DNA from: an uncultured Allobosea sp.
GTDB taxonomy: Bacteria > Pseudomonadota > Alphaproteobacteria > Rhizobiales > Beijerinckiaceae
Length of the DNA stretch: 64,000 bases
Direction of reading: 5' to 3'
Assembly (NCBI RefSeq): GCF_945957345.1
Contig: NZ_CAMFKW010000007.1
Span: 62,001-126,000 of the forward strand
The notes below the pieces were generated by a model. It saw nothing but the letters and a program-made list of their open reading frames with translations. It had not been told where the DNA came from and made no database searches. Shown in pieces: positions 18,495 through 28,077 of this stretch. Position 1 is the first letter of the stretch. Each line of letters starts with the position of its first letter. The position numbers and the translations under genes are program-made.

Positions 18495-19439
18495 TCATGC
18501 ACCCCTTCGGTTGGGCCTTTCCGCGCGGCGCGCTGCCGTCGCCTCGTAACCGGCTAGCTCTTCGCGCGCGACGGCCAGGAAGCCGTCGACGAGAGGGTCG
18601 GTGCGATAGTGGTTCGGAAACATCGCGTGGCCGTGGAACATCACCTCGGGCTTGAAGGGACGGAAGACGATTCCGCTGTGCCTGTAGTCATCGGCGGCGA
18701 TAGGGTTGACGATGCCGATGCCGAGCCCTTGCTCGACGAGTGCGCAGATCGCCGCGCTGAAGGGAGTCTCGATCGCTAGATGACGCCGTACTCCGGCATC
18801 CTGGAAGATGCGGTCGACGCGGGCCCGCGCACCATCCTCCATCGACAGCGAGATGAAGGCCTCGCCTTCGAGATCCTTGGCCTTGATGCAATCGCGCTTG
18901 GCGAGCGGGTGCTCTGGCGGCAAGGCGCAGACACCCGGGATCACATAGAGCGGGCGATGTTCCACGCGCGGTATGTCGATCACGTTCGCGACGAAACCGA
19001 TATCGCAATAGGATGACGACATCCAACGCGTCACCGTGCCGTCATGGCCCATCTGCAGCGAGATGCTCACCTGCGGAAAGCGCTCCTTGAAGCGACGGAT
19101 GCAGCGCGGGACGAAGCCCAGCGCCATCACCGGCATCGCCGCGATGCGCAAGCGGCCAGAGCCGAAGTTGCGGATATCGCGGGCTGCGTAAGAGAGCGTC
19201 TCCAGCCCGATATGGCTGCGCTCGACCTCGCGATAGAAGGCCAGGCCTTCCTGCGTGGGCTGGATGCGGCCGGCTTTCCGCTCGAACAGCTTCAGATCGA
19301 GCTCGGCTTCGAGTTCGGCGATCAGGCGGCTGATGCTGGGTTGCGATGTCCGTAGTTCCAGCGCCGCGGCTGTCATCGAGCCGCGCAGGATGATGGTCCG
19401 AAAAGCGTCTACCTGTCGGAGATTCATCGGCATACTCAT
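18495..19439 (-). CDS. LysR family transcriptional regulator
   Basis: A LysR-type regulator of 314 residues from this start. MNLRQVDAFRTIILRGSM, then AAALELRTSQPSISRLIAEL forms the HTH, and a full effector domain follows (GVCALPPEHPLAKRD, then LVEQGLGIGIVNPIAADDY). The exact start is uncertain: ATGs at 19439, 19433 and 19427 all lie just before the conserved MNLRQV, and none has a clear ribosome site. It is divergent from the PLP-enzyme/ABC/lyase cluster and is its likely activator. The ligand-domain style resembles regulators of opine or amino acid catabolism, but that is only a resemblance. Confidence 0.87.
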   Translation of the reverse strand: MSMPMNLRQVDAFRTIILRGSMTAAALELRTSQPSISRLIAELEAELDLKLFERKAGRIQPTQEGLAFYREVERSHIGLETLSYAARDIRNFGSGRLRIAAMPVMALGFVPRCIRRFKERFPQVSISLQMGHDGTVTRWMSSSYCDIGFVANVIDIPRVEHRPLYVIPGVCALPPEHPLAKRDCIKAKDLEGEAFISLSMEDGARARVDRIFQDAGVRRHLAIETPFSAAICALVEQGLGIGIVNPIAADDYRHSGIVFRPFKPEVMFHGHAMFPNHYRTDPLVDGFLAVAREELAGYEATAARRAERPNRRGA

Positions 19440-19509
19440 ATCACAGGTGAATAGAAGGTCGAAAAACTGAGATTTGACCAGATAGCCGACCAAGACAATA
19501 CTTTTGGCC

Positions 19510-21564
19510 ATGTCACCGCGCCCGACCATCGCAGCGACGTCCCGCCTGACCGGCATGACCTGCCTGCGCTGCGACGCGCCTTGGCCGGTCGCGGATTACG
19601 AGGCGGGTTGCCCGCGCTGCGCGGCCGAGGGGCATGCCTCAAATCTGCGGCTGACCTATGCGCCCGGCGCGCCCGGTGCCGTTCTGCCTTACCCGGCGGC
19701 GCTTTCGCTGGGTGAGGGCGACACGCCGCTCGTCGAGCTGCCGGAATTGGCGAAGGAGCTGAAGCTCGGTCGGCTTTCCGCCAAGCTCGAATGGTGCAAT
19801 CCCACCGGCTCGCACAAGGACCGGATGAGCGCCCAGCTCATCGCGCGGGCTCTCGATCGTGGCGCAAGCTCTGTCGTTGCGGCGTCGAGCGGCAATGGCG
19901 GGCTTTCGATCGCAGCCTATGCCGCCCGCTCCGGCCTGGCCGCCGAAATCGCGGCAACCGATGCGCTGCCGCAAAGCTATCGCAGAGCCATCGCTGCGCA
20001 TGGTGCGACGCTCGCCAGTTTCGGCGACAGCATGGCGCGCTGGCATCACCTGGCGCAGCGGGTTGGCGAAGGCGCATTCGCCGCTACGAACTACAAGGTT
20101 CCCGCCATCGGCACGAATCCGTTCGGCGTAGATGGGTACAAGACGATTGCGGCCGAGCTCGCTGTCGCGGGCAAGCCGGATTTCGTCATCGTTCCCTGTT
20201 CGCGCGGCGATCTGCTGTCCGGCATCCGCTTCGGCTTCGAGGAGGCCGGCGGCATCATGCCGATGCTGGTCGCCGCGGAACCGTTCCCGCGGCTCGCGCA
20301 GGTTCTCGCCGGTGCCGATTATCGCGGGTCCTTCGAAGGGCGGACGGCGCAAGTCTCGATCGCCGGCAATACCGTGACATGGCAGGCGGTCCAGGCGCTG
20401 CGGACCAGCGGCGGTCGCGCCATCCCGATCGAGGATGCTGCGGCGCGGGCAGCGCAGGAGCGGCTTGCGGCCTGTGGACTGCATGCCGAGCTTTCGGCCG
20501 CCTCGGCGCTCGCGGCTGCGGCAAAGCTCGCGCAGGACGGCGCGCTTGCAGGCCGCCATGCGGTCATCGTGCTGACGGGCTCTGGCCTGCGCGACCCCGG
20601 CGATCCCGGGTGGGCTTCGGAGCCCCGAAACGACGCTGCTTCGGAAGCGGCGCACATAGCCGGCAACGACCGGCGCTTCACCACCGAGAACCGATCCATC
20701 GGTCCAACAGAGGGAAAACGGATGACCACGCTCGCCTCGCGCCTCGCGGCGCTCTCGGCTTTCGCAGCCGCCGCCTTCACGTTTTCGGTCGCAGCCCAGG
20801 CCCAGGGCCTGCCGGCGCTGCCGCAGGCGATCAAGTCCGCAGGCGTCCTGAAGGCAGGGGTGCGCTGCGACCAGCCACCCTACGGCTACAAGGATGAAAC
20901 CGGAAAATTCGCCGGCGTCGAGACGGAGATGGCGATCCAGATCGCCGCCTGGGCTTTCGGTTCGCCCGACAAGATCGAACTGACCTGCGTCACCGCAGAG
21001 AACCGGATTCCGCAGCTCGCGGGCAAGAAGGTCGACATCCTCATCGCGACGCTCGGCATCACGCCGGAGCGGGCCCGCGTGATCGACTTCTCCAAGCCCT
21101 ACCGCTGGGGCGGTTCGGACATACTGGTTCCCAAGGACAGCCCGATCAAGAAGCTCGACGACGTCGCCGGCAAGACCGTCATCATGCTCAAGGGCTCGAC
21201 CCAGGCAAAATGGTTCGAGGACAATATGCCAAAGCTCGAAGGGCTTCGGCTGAACACGGCCTCCGATGCCCTGCAGGCGCTGAAGCAGGGCCGCGGCGAT
21301 GCCTATACGCATGATGCGGCCACGCTCGTCGTCATCGCCGCGAAGGACCCGAGCCTGCGCCTGGTCGGCGAGTCCTTCGCCGTCTCGGACGCGGCGGTCG
21401 GCGTGCGCAAGAACGAGCCGGAATGGCTGGCCTATGTCGATGCCGCCCTCGATCGCATGAAGGCCGAGGGCCTCTATGCGAAATGGGTCGACAAGTGGAT
21501 CCCGGCCGAGATCCGGCCCTTCTATGTCGAGGCCTTCACCAAGCCGAAGCCGAACGCGCGCTGA
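19510..21564 (+). CDS. threonine-synthase-like PLP enzyme whose frame continues into the downstream binding protein
   Basis: Residues 1 to about 365 are a fold-type II PLP enzyme. A short Cys-pair N-terminus (CLRCDAPW, then GCPRC) resembles the threonine-synthase-like zinc-ribbon subgroup. PTGSHKDRMS carries the cofactor lysine K103, SSGNGGLS binds phosphate, and LTGSGLRDPG is the C-terminal serine/glycine loop. No stop codon follows: the frame stays open through about 40 linker residues into a complete solute-binding protein with its own signal peptide. That gene has its own start at 20722. The PLP protein may therefore be translated as a 684-residue fusion, or a stop codon has been lost. 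Start alternatives are TTG 19504 and ATG 19555. The likely role is a beta-elimination or dehydratase reaction on an amino acid. Confidence 0.75.
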   Translation: MSPRPTIAATSRLTGMTCLRCDAPWPVADYEAGCPRCAAEGHASNLRLTYAPGAPGAVLPYPAALSLGEGDTPLVELPELAKELKLGRLSAKLEWCNPTGSHKDRMSAQLIARALDRGASSVVAASSGNGGLSIAAYAARSGLAAEIAATDALPQSYRRAIAAHGATLASFGDSMARWHHLAQRVGEGAFAATNYKVPAIGTNPFGVDGYKTIAAELAVAGKPDFVIVPCSRGDLLSGIRFGFEEAGGIMPMLVAAEPFPRLAQVLAGADYRGSFEGRTAQVSIAGNTVTWQAVQALRTSGGRAIPIEDAAARAAQERLAACGLHAELSAASALAAAAKLAQDGALAGRHAVIVLTGSGLRDPGDPGWASEPRNDAASEAAHIAGNDRRFTTENRSIGPTEGKRMTTLASRLAALSAFAAAAFTFSVAAQAQGLPALPQAIKSAGVLKAGVRCDQPPYGYKDETGKFAGVETEMAIQIAAWAFGSPDKIELTCVTAENRIPQLAGKKVDILIATLGITPERARVIDFSKPYRWGGSDILVPKDSPIKKLDDVAGKTVIMLKGSTQAKWFEDNMPKLEGLRLNTASDALQALKQGRGDAYTHDAATLVVIAAKDPSLRLVGESFAVSDAAVGVRKNEPEWLAYVDAALDRMKAEGLYAKWVDKWIPAEIRPFYVEAFTKPKPNAR
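20722..21564 (+). CDS. polar amino acid-type ABC transporter substrate-binding protein
   Basis: A 280-residue family 3 solute-binding protein. It begins with a normal signal peptide (about residues 1-27, ending VAAQAQ), followed by GVLKAGVRCDQPPYGYKDET, ILIATLGITPERARVIDFS and a C-terminal GLYAKWVDKWIP. A good ribosome site (gaggg, then 8 bases) precedes the ATG, so it can be translated alone even though it shares an uninterrupted frame with the upstream PLP enzyme. It supplies two permeases and an ATPase downstream, a complete amino-acid-type importer. Confidence 0.87.
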   Translation: MTTLASRLAALSAFAAAAFTFSVAAQAQGLPALPQAIKSAGVLKAGVRCDQPPYGYKDETGKFAGVETEMAIQIAAWAFGSPDKIELTCVTAENRIPQLAGKKVDILIATLGITPERARVIDFSKPYRWGGSDILVPKDSPIKKLDDVAGKTVIMLKGSTQAKWFEDNMPKLEGLRLNTASDALQALKQGRGDAYTHDAATLVVIAAKDPSLRLVGESFAVSDAAVGVRKNEPEWLAYVDAALDRMKAEGLYAKWVDKWIPAEIRPFYVEAFTKPKPNAR

Positions 21565-21634
21565 ACGCGACCGCGCGCCGGGAGCGAACCGCTCCCGGCA
21601 ACCCGACAGCCTGGCAGCGAGAGGAGCGCGTGCC

Positions 21635-22297
21635 ATGGAATTCGACGTCGCCTATCTAACGGCGCAGTGGCCGGCGCTGATGCGCGGCCTGTGGCTGACG
21701 GTGCAGGTGAGCGCGCTTTCGATCGTGCTCTCCATCGCCGTCGGCGTGCTCGGCGCGGCTGCGCGCGTGCTTCAGGTGCCCGTGCTCGACAAGCTGGTCG
21801 TCGGCTATGTCGAGTTCATCCGCAACACGCCGCTGCTCGCGCAGCTCTTCTTCATCTTCTACGGGTTGCCGGGGCTTGGCCTGCGCCTCTCGCTGTTCTG
21901 GTCGGGCGTCCTGTGCCTGACGGTCTGGGCCGGCGCCTATCAGATCGAGAACGTCCGCGGCGGGCTTGAGACCGTCGGCAAGGGCCTGCGGGAGGCCGCC
22001 TTTTCGCTGGGCCTGTCGCCTTGGCGCTATTTCCGCCTGGTGGCCGCCCCGATGGCGATCCGCGTCGGTCTGCCGTCGATGCTGAACACCTCGATCTCGC
22101 TGCTGAAGAATTCATCCTATCTCCAGGCGATCGGCCTCGCTGAACTGACCTATGTCGCGATCGACCGGATCTCGATGGATTTTCGCACCATCGAGATGTT
22201 CACCGCCATCTGCGTGATCTACCTCGCCCTGGTCCTCCTCCTTTCCTTCCTCGCGAGCCGCCTCGAATACCGGCTCAACACGCCGTTCCGGACCTGA
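21635..22297 (+). CDS. amino acid ABC transporter permease (HisM/GltJ type)
   Basis: A 220-residue inner-membrane permease. MRGLWLTVQVSALSIVLSIA is the first membrane segment, FIRNTPLLAQLFFIFYGLPG the family signature, and EAAFSLGLSPWRYFRLVAAP the EAA loop. The ATG at 21635 is selected for its gagagg site and because the frame further upstream has no homology. It is paired with the next permease, 11 bases on. Confidence 0.92.
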   Translation: MEFDVAYLTAQWPALMRGLWLTVQVSALSIVLSIAVGVLGAAARVLQVPVLDKLVVGYVEFIRNTPLLAQLFFIFYGLPGLGLRLSLFWSGVLCLTVWAGAYQIENVRGGLETVGKGLREAAFSLGLSPWRYFRLVAAPMAIRVGLPSMLNTSISLLKNSSYLQAIGLAELTYVAIDRISMDFRTIEMFTAICVIYLALVLLLSFLASRLEYRLNTPFRT

Positions 22298-22308
22298 GGG
22301 AGACGGCG

Positions 22309-23025
22309 ATGGACCTGCTGATCCGCAACCTTCCTTTCATCCTGCAAGGCCTGGCGATGACGCTCGGCCTGGCGCTGGCAACGCTGTTCTTCGCAACGAT
22401 CATCTCCTTCGTGCTCGGCACGCTGGCGACGCTGCGCTTCGGCTGGCTGCGCGTGCTGGTGAAGGTCTATGTCGAGCTCTTCCGCGACATCCCGCTGATC
22501 GTGAACATCTTCTTCGTGTTCTTCGTGGCGCCGCTCTTCGGGCTCGAGCTTTCGCCCTTCGCCGCCGTGACGGTCGGCCTTTCGGTCTGGGGCAGCGCCA
22601 ACGGCATCGAGATCGTCCGCGGCGGCTTCAACGCCGTTCCCAAGCATCAATGGCAGAGCGCGGCCGCGCTCGGGCTGAAGACCTGGGAGATCTATCTCTT
22701 CATCACGGGTCCGCAGGCTCTGCGGGCCATCCTGCCCCCCTTCGTGGGGCTGCTCACGCTGCTGGTGCAGGCGACGTCGCTGGGTGCGCTGGTCGGCGTG
22801 AACGAGTTCTTCAAGGTCGGCCAGATCATCGTCGAGCGCACGACGATGATGGAGGGCTGGAACCCGGCCTTCACCGTCTACGCCGCGGTCCTGCTCACCT
22901 ATTTCGTCATCTGCTCGACGCTGACCTGGTTCGGTCGCTGGCTCGAACGCCGGCTGAAGCGCGACCGCCCGCAGGCCAGGCCGGGGGCGATCCCCGTCGC
23001 CCAGCCTGCTGCGCAACTGCCCTGA
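22309..23025 (+). CDS. amino acid ABC transporter permease (second subunit)
   Basis: A 238-residue permease with the same architecture as its neighbour: [20 protein letters not shown] at the start, [20 protein letters not shown] as the family signature, and [20 protein letters not shown] as the EAA loop. It forms a heterodimer with the preceding gene product. It is followed after 41 bases by the lyase, so transport and catabolic genes are interleaved in a single operon. Confidence 0.92.
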   Translation: MDLLIRNLPFILQGLAMTLGLALATLFFATIISFVLGTLATLRFGWLRVLVKVYVELFRDIPLIVNIFFVFFVAPLFGLELSPFAAVTVGLSVWGSANGIEIVRGGFNAVPKHQWQSAAALGLKTWEIYLFITGPQALRAILPPFVGLLTLLVQATSLGALVGVNEFFKVGQIIVERTTMMEGWNPAFTVYAAVLLTYFVICSTLTWFGRWLERRLKRDRPQARPGAIPVAQPAAQLP

Positions 23026-23066
23026 TCTTCACAAACGCACCCCGCCTGCATCCCGAGGAAGCCGTC

Positions 23067-24566
23067 ATGGAATCGAAAGTCAGCCGCCGCTTGACCGAAC
23101 GTGTCGCCGAAGAGGTCTGCGAGCACATCTACGCCCCGCGCCTAGATCGCGATTTCCGCAGTGTCTTCAGCTACATGAGCGATCTCAATCAGGCTCATGT
23201 GCTGATGCTGGCCCGTTGCGGGCTGATCTCGCCGGAGACGGCCAAGGCGCTTGCCGCCGGCCTGCTGCGCATGGAGGAGGAAGGGCCCGAGGTCGTCGAA
23301 CTCGATCCGCAGCGCGAGGATTCGTATTTCAACTTCGAGGCGCATCTGATCAAGCTGATCGGGACCGAGGCCGGCGGGCGCATGCACATCGCCCGCAGCC
23401 GCAACGACCTGACCGCGGCGATCGACAGGCTGCGCGCCCGCGACCTGCTGCTCGATGCGAGCCAGGCGCTGCTTTCGGTCGAGGAACACGCGCTCGACGG
23501 CGCCTTCCGCTTCCGCGACGTGGTGATGCCGGGCTATACGCATCTCCAGCCGGCGCAGCCGGTGACCTATGGCTTCTACCTCGCCGGCGTCGCGCAGGCT
23601 CTCGAACGCGACCATGGCCGCCTCATGGACGCGTGGGCCCGCACCAATATCAGTCCGCTGGGAGCGGGCGCGCTCGCCGGAACGACCTTCGCCATCGACC
23701 GCGACGCGGTGGCACGCGCGCTCGGCTTCGACGGTCTCGTCGAGAACGCGCTCGACGCGGTCGCGACCCGCGATTTCGGGCTCGAGATCCTGTCCGCTCT
23801 GACCCAGATCGCGCTGGGCTGGAGCCGCGTCGCGCAGGACTACCACGTCATGGTCTCGCACGAGTTCCAGACGATCGAGTTCCCGGACCGCGTCACGGGC
23901 ACGTCGAGCATCATGCCGCAGAAGAAGAATCCGGTCGTGCTCGAACATCTCAAGGGCAAGGCCGGCCAGGTGCTCGGCCTCTATGTCGCCTCGGCCACGG
24001 CCGTGAAGGGCACGCATTTCACCAACACGATCGACGGCAACCGCGAAGGCATGCGCGGTGTCTGGGAGGCCGGCGAGGAGACGCTGCGCTGCCTGTCGCT
24101 CTTCGACCTCATCATTGCCACGGCCCGGCCGAACGCGGCCTTGATGAAGCGGCGCGTCACCGAGGATTTCGCCTCCGCCACCGATCTCGCCGACCTGATG
24201 GTGCGCGAAGCCGATCTCTCGTTCCGCGAGGCACATCACGTGGTCGGCGGCGTGGTCCGGGCGGCGATGGATGCGGGCCTGGCGGCCGACGGAATCACCA
24301 CCGATATGATCGACGCGGCGGCTCAGGAGCAGCTTGGGCGGCCGCTTGGCCTTCCCGATACCCAGGTTCGCGAAAGCCTCGACCCCGCGGCGAGTGTCGC
24401 TGCGCGGCTGGCGCCGGGCGGCCCGGCTCCGGAAGCCGTCGCCAGGTCTGTCGAAGCGGCGCAGGCGCGGCTCGAAAGCCGCCGCGCCACGCTCGCCCGC
24501 AAGCGCAGCGACCTGCAAGCCGCACGCGAGGAGCTGAAGCGTGCGATGCGGGAGCTCGCCGCATGA
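23067..24566 (+). CDS. argininosuccinate lyase-like C-N lyase (aspartase/fumarase superfamily)
   Basis: A 499-residue member of the superfamily that removes fumarate from N-substituted aspartates by beta-elimination. The signature [12 protein letters not shown] is at 278-289. [15 protein letters not shown] and [16 protein letters not shown] are the other two conserved regions. A C-terminal charged helix (about 465-499) looks like a coiled coil. It is longer than typical ArgH and sits inside an amino acid importer operon rather than with arg genes. A catabolic lyase is therefore more likely, for example on a fumarate-adduct amino acid in the manner of EDDS lyase. Substrate is inference. It overlaps the ATPase start by 4 bases. 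Confidence 0.82.
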   Translation: MESKVSRRLTERVAEEVCEHIYAPRLDRDFRSVFSYMSDLNQAHVLMLARCGLISPETAKALAAGLLRMEEEGPEVVELDPQREDSYFNFEAHLIKLIGTEAGGRMHIARSRNDLTAAIDRLRARDLLLDASQALLSVEEHALDGAFRFRDVVMPGYTHLQPAQPVTYGFYLAGVAQALERDHGRLMDAWARTNISPLGAGALAGTTFAIDRDAVARALGFDGLVENALDAVATRDFGLEILSALTQIALGWSRVAQDYHVMVSHEFQTIEFPDRVTGTSSIMPQKKNPVVLEHLKGKAGQVLGLYVASATAVKGTHFTNTIDGNREGMRGVWEAGEETLRCLSLFDLIIATARPNAALMKRRVTEDFASATDLADLMVREADLSFREAHHVVGGVVRAAMDAGLAADGITTDMIDAAAQEQLGRPLGLPDTQVRESLDPAASVAARLAPGGPAPEAVARSVEAAQARLESRRATLARKRSDLQAAREELKRAMRELAA

Positions 24567-25327
24567 GCGCCACGCCGCTGATCAGCCTGCGCGGCATCGG
24601 CAAGCGCTTCGGCGCCCATCAGGCGCTCCACGGCATCGATCTCGATGTCGAGGCCGGCAGCGTCGTCGTGCTGATCGGCCCCAGCGGCTCCGGCAAGAGC
24701 ACGCTGATCCGCTGCATCAACGGCCTCGTGCGGCCGAACGAAGGAACGCTGCACATCGCCGGCCAGCCGGTCGACATCCATCATGAGAGCGCCTGGCAGC
24801 AGATGCGGACCGAAGTGGGGATGGTCTTCCAGGACTATTCGCTGTTTCCCCACCTGACGGTGCTGCGCAACATGACGATCACGCCCGAGCGCCGGCGCGG
24901 TGTTCCGCGTGCGAAGGCGGAAGAGGAGGCGCGGGCCCTGCTGGCGCGCGTCGGCCTCGCCCACAAGGCCCTCGACTATCCGTCCGCGCTCTCCGGGGGG
25001 CAGCAGCAGCGCGTCGCGATCGTCCGTGCGCTCGCCATGCGGCCGAAGGCGCTGCTCTTCGACGAGCCGACCTCTGCACTCGATCCCGAAACGATCGGCA
25101 GCGTCCTCGACGTGATGAAGGACCTCGCCCGCGAGGGCACGACCATGATCGTCGTCACGCACGAGATGGGCTTCGCCCGCGAGGTCGCCGACCGCGTCGT
25201 ATTCATGGCCGAGGGACGGATCGTCGAGGAAGGATCGCCCGCGGCCTTTTTCGGCGATCCCCGCCAGGAGCGCACCCGCGCCTTCCTGTCCAGCATCAGA
25301 CCTTTCGGAGAAGCCGTCCATGGCTGA
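24563..25327 (+). CDS. amino acid ABC transporter ATP-binding protein
   Basis: A 254-residue ABC ATPase of the polar amino acid class. Walker A is GPSGSGKST, the Q-loop [14 protein letters not shown], the signature [15 protein letters not shown], Walker [15 protein letters not shown] and the switch is [12 protein letters not shown]. The ATG overlaps the lyase stop (ATGA) and the 3' end overlaps the FAD oxidoreductase by 8 bases, so translation is coupled across three genes. It completes the importer with the binding protein and the two permeases. Confidence 0.93.
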   Translation: MSATPLISLRGIGKRFGAHQALHGIDLDVEAGSVVVLIGPSGSGKSTLIRCINGLVRPNEGTLHIAGQPVDIHHESAWQQMRTEVGMVFQDYSLFPHLTVLRNMTITPERRRGVPRAKAEEEARALLARVGLAHKALDYPSALSGGQQQRVAIVRALAMRPKALLFDEPTSALDPETIGSVLDVMKDLAREGTTMIVVTHEMGFAREVADRVVFMAEGRIVEEGSPAAFFGDPRQERTRAFLSSIRPFGEAVHG

Positions 25328-26645
25328 GCCGTCCGACGCCCTGGCGCCGCAATTCACCACCGACCCGTATTGGTGGGACGCCGCCCCGCCCGAGACCGCG
25401 CGCGACCCCTTGCCCGAAGAGACCGATGTGCTGGTCGTCGGCTCCGGCTATTGCGGGCTCTCTGCGGCAGCGGAGCTTGCGCGCAACGGTGTCGACGTAA
25501 CGGTCGTCGATGCTGAGGAACTCGGCGCCGGTGCTTCCACGCGCTCCGGCGGCATGGTCTCCAGCGGCCAGAAGCTCGTCATCGGCGGTGCGATCAAGGG
25601 CGTCGACGCCGCGCGCATGGAACGGCTCCTGGAGGACTCGCTTTCCTCCTACGAACATCTCAAGACGTTGATCCGCGAGAAGGAACTGGATGCCGACCTC
25701 GGTGTCTTCGGCCGCTATTTCGGCGCCCATGTGCCTGGCCATTACGATCGGCTGCTTCGCCAGGGCGAACTTCTGGCCCGGCATACCAGCGTCACCGTCC
25801 ACAATATCCCGAAATCGCGCCAGCACGAGGTGACCAGGACGGATTACTACCATGGCGGCATCGTCATCGACGACTATGGCGGCCTGCATCCGGCGAAATA
25901 CCATCGCGCCTTGCGCGAACTCGCCCGGGCCAACGGCGCGAAGCTGCGCTCCCATGCGCCCGTTCTCAACGTCGGTTTGCTCGAAAACGGCTTCCAGCAT
26001 GTCAAAACGGGGCGCGGCATGGTCCGCGCGCGCCATGTCTTCTTCGGCACCAACGGCTATAGCGATAAGGCGAGCGGCTTTCTGCACCAGCGGATCGTAG
26101 GCGTGCGCAGCTACCAGATCGCGACCGAACCGCTGCCGCCTGAGTTGATGGCCGAGATCAATCCCGGCCGGCGGATGATTACGGATTCCAGGCGGGAGCT
26201 GATCTATTCGCGGCCCTCGCCGGACGGGACGCGCATTCTGTTCGGTAGCAGGCCGGGGATGTTCAGCCTGCCCGAGCGCGAGGCGGCGCCGCGCCTGCAC
26301 GCGATGATGCTGAAGGTCTGGCCGCAGCTTGCCGGCTACAAGGTCACGCATTGCTGGAGCGGGAAGGTCGGTATGACCGCCGACAAGATCGCGCATATGG
26401 GCAAGCGAGGCGGTATCGACTTCGCCGTTGGCTGCAATGGCAACGGCGTGGCGCTGATGACCTATCTCGGCCACCAGTCGGCACTGAAGCTGCTCGGGAA
26501 GCAAAATCGCAAGAGCGCGTTCGACGATCCTGCTTTCCCGGAGATTCCCGTGCCGCTCTATGACGGCCGGCCGTGGTTCCTGCCCATCGTCAGCGGCTGG
26601 TATCATCTCCAGGATGCGATCGAGCGACGCCTGGCCAGGCTTTGA
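25320..26645 (+). CDS. FAD-dependent amino acid oxidoreductase (DadA/gamma-glutamylputrescine oxidase-like)
   Basis: A 441-residue DAO-family flavoenzyme. The dinucleotide motif [20 protein letters not shown] is near residues 35-54, [14 protein letters not shown] follows, and a C-terminal flavin segment reads [20 protein letters not shown]. The family oxidises secondary or primary amines of amino acids to imines. As last gene of the importer-lyase operon it probably finishes breakdown of the imported compound. A damaged partial copy of its 3' region lies at about 17767-18080. Confidence 0.88.
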   Translation: MAEPSDALAPQFTTDPYWWDAAPPETARDPLPEETDVLVVGSGYCGLSAAAELARNGVDVTVVDAEELGAGASTRSGGMVSSGQKLVIGGAIKGVDAARMERLLEDSLSSYEHLKTLIREKELDADLGVFGRYFGAHVPGHYDRLLRQGELLARHTSVTVHNIPKSRQHEVTRTDYYHGGIVIDDYGGLHPAKYHRALRELARANGAKLRSHAPVLNVGLLENGFQHVKTGRGMVRARHVFFGTNGYSDKASGFLHQRIVGVRSYQIATEPLPPELMAEINPGRRMITDSRRELIYSRPSPDGTRILFGSRPGMFSLPEREAAPRLHAMMLKVWPQLAGYKVTHCWSGKVGMTADKIAHMGKRGGIDFAVGCNGNGVALMTYLGHQSALKLLGKQNRKSAFDDPAFPEIPVPLYDGRPWFLPIVSGWYHLQDAIERRLARL

Positions 26646-26711
26646 GCGGGAAGGGCCAGGCAAAGCGCCGCCAGGCGACCGAGCCTAGCCAGCAGCACCG
26701 AACGATCGGGA

Positions 26712-27935
26712 TTAGCCTTCGACGAAGCCGGCTACGGCCAGGATGGTCGCGAGGCTTGCGACCATGCCGGACAAGCTGGCGGATTTCTCGACATCGATCC
26801 ACTCGCCCAACGAATGCGCCCGACCGCCCGTGCCACCTGAACCGATCTTGATCGCGGGAATGCCGAGGCTCATCGGAATGTTCGCATCGGTCGAGGACGC
26901 TTCGAGGCGGGGCGCAAACCCGCCCGCTTCCAAGGCAGCCTTCGCGTAGCGGACGATGTCGGCATCCTTGGGGGTGTTTCCGGCGGGGCGGTCCCCCAAA
27001 GTACGGATCTCGACCGAAATGGCGCCTTCGCTGGTCGAGCGAGCAGCGTTTTCCCGCGCTACGGCTTCGGCAATGATCTCACGGCATCGCGCGTCGAGCC
27101 TTGCGAGCTCTTCGGCGGATTCCGATCGCAGGTCGATATCGACCCAGCTTTCCTCGGGGATGGCGTTCACGGAGGTTCCGCCGCCGACGATCGATGCGCA
27201 GAAGGTGGTGCGCGGGGTTTCCGGCACCTGGATGCGGCCGAGCTCCGAAACCAGATGGGCCATGGCATTCATCGGGTTCACGATGCCGAACGCCCCGAAG
27301 CTGTGCCCGCCCGGCCCCTTGAACCGGATGGAATAGCGTTTCGAGCCAACGCCGCCGACGACGATCTTGTCGACCTGCGGGCTGTCGACGGTGATGAAGG
27401 ACGCGATCCTGTCCCGGTAACGCCCCTGCGTGAAGAGGTGGCGTACCCCACGCAGGTCGCCCAGGCCTTCCTCGCCGACATCGCCGACGAAAAGAATGTC
27501 GTTGCGCGTGCGGATGCCGGCTGCATCCAGCGCCCGAATGAAAGCCAGCAGGACGGCGAGGCTGCAGGTATCGTCGCCGACGCCCGGCGCATAAAGCTTC
27601 GTCCCTTCCCGGCGCACGGTGACATCCGTGCCTTCCGGGAAGACCGTATCGAGATGGGCGGCGACCACGATGAGAGCCCCGTTGCCGGCACCGCGCCTCA
27701 GGCCCATGACATTGCCGATCTCGTCTTGCTCGACATCCTCCAGGCCATGCGCGCGCAGCATTTCGAGATAGGCGGCGGCGCGCCTGTCTTCCTTGAACGG
27801 TGGGGCCGGAATCTCGGTCAAAGTGATGATGTCGGCAACGGTCCGATCGTGATCGGCGTCGAGTTTCCCGATCGCCGCCTTGAAAGCCGGGTGGCCCGTG
27901 ATCCTGGCGATCTCCAGCGCATGATCGTGCGGCAT
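26712..27935 (-). CDS. M20 family metallopeptidase
   Basis: A 407-residue zinc peptidase/amidohydrolase. Metal-site motifs are AAHLDTVFPEG, GVGDDTCSL, VGDVGEEGLGD (with the catalytic Glu) and SSTDANIPMSLG. A dimerisation domain includes GPGGHSFGAFG. The type is close to CPG2/PepT-like enzymes that cleave a C-terminal or N-acyl amino acid. It is the last gene of a leftward operon with HyuA/HyuB and a peptide-type importer, 142 bases after the DppC-like permease. It could act on the N-acyl or N-carbamoyl product of HyuAB, as inference. Confidence 0.87.
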   Translation of the reverse strand: MPHDHALEIARITGHPAFKAAIGKLDADHDRTVADIITLTEIPAPPFKEDRRAAAYLEMLRAHGLEDVEQDEIGNVMGLRRGAGNGALIVVAAHLDTVFPEGTDVTVRREGTKLYAPGVGDDTCSLAVLLAFIRALDAAGIRTRNDILFVGDVGEEGLGDLRGVRHLFTQGRYRDRIASFITVDSPQVDKIVVGGVGSKRYSIRFKGPGGHSFGAFGIVNPMNAMAHLVSELGRIQVPETPRTTFCASIVGGGTSVNAIPEESWVDIDLRSESAEELARLDARCREIIAEAVARENAARSTSEGAISVEIRTLGDRPAGNTPKDADIVRYAKAALEAGGFAPRLEASSTDANIPMSLGIPAIKIGSGGTGGRAHSLGEWIDVEKSASLSGMVASLATILAVAGFVEG

Positions 27936-28077
27936 GATGAGACTCTCTGATAGGGCGTCGGGTGGATTGCAGCAGGCCTCTGATTAGCGGAGGATTCGGA
28001 TGCCGAGAAGCGCCGACGCCACACGGCAGGCGCTTATCCGGAATGTGCTCCGGATGGGGCTTGAGGGCTGATCAAAG

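Noticed and set aside
23067..24566. Calling the lyase argH
   Set aside because: The signature is of the argininosuccinate lyase family, but the length, C-terminal coiled-coil and location inside an amino acid importer operon do not fit the arginine biosynthesis gene.
26712..27935. Calling the M20 protein HyuC (N-carbamoyl amino acid hydrolase)
   Set aside because: HyuC and allantoate amidohydrolases are M20 relatives, but this sequence follows the CPG2/PepT pattern (AAHLDTVFPEG, GVGDDT), so only the general family is claimed.
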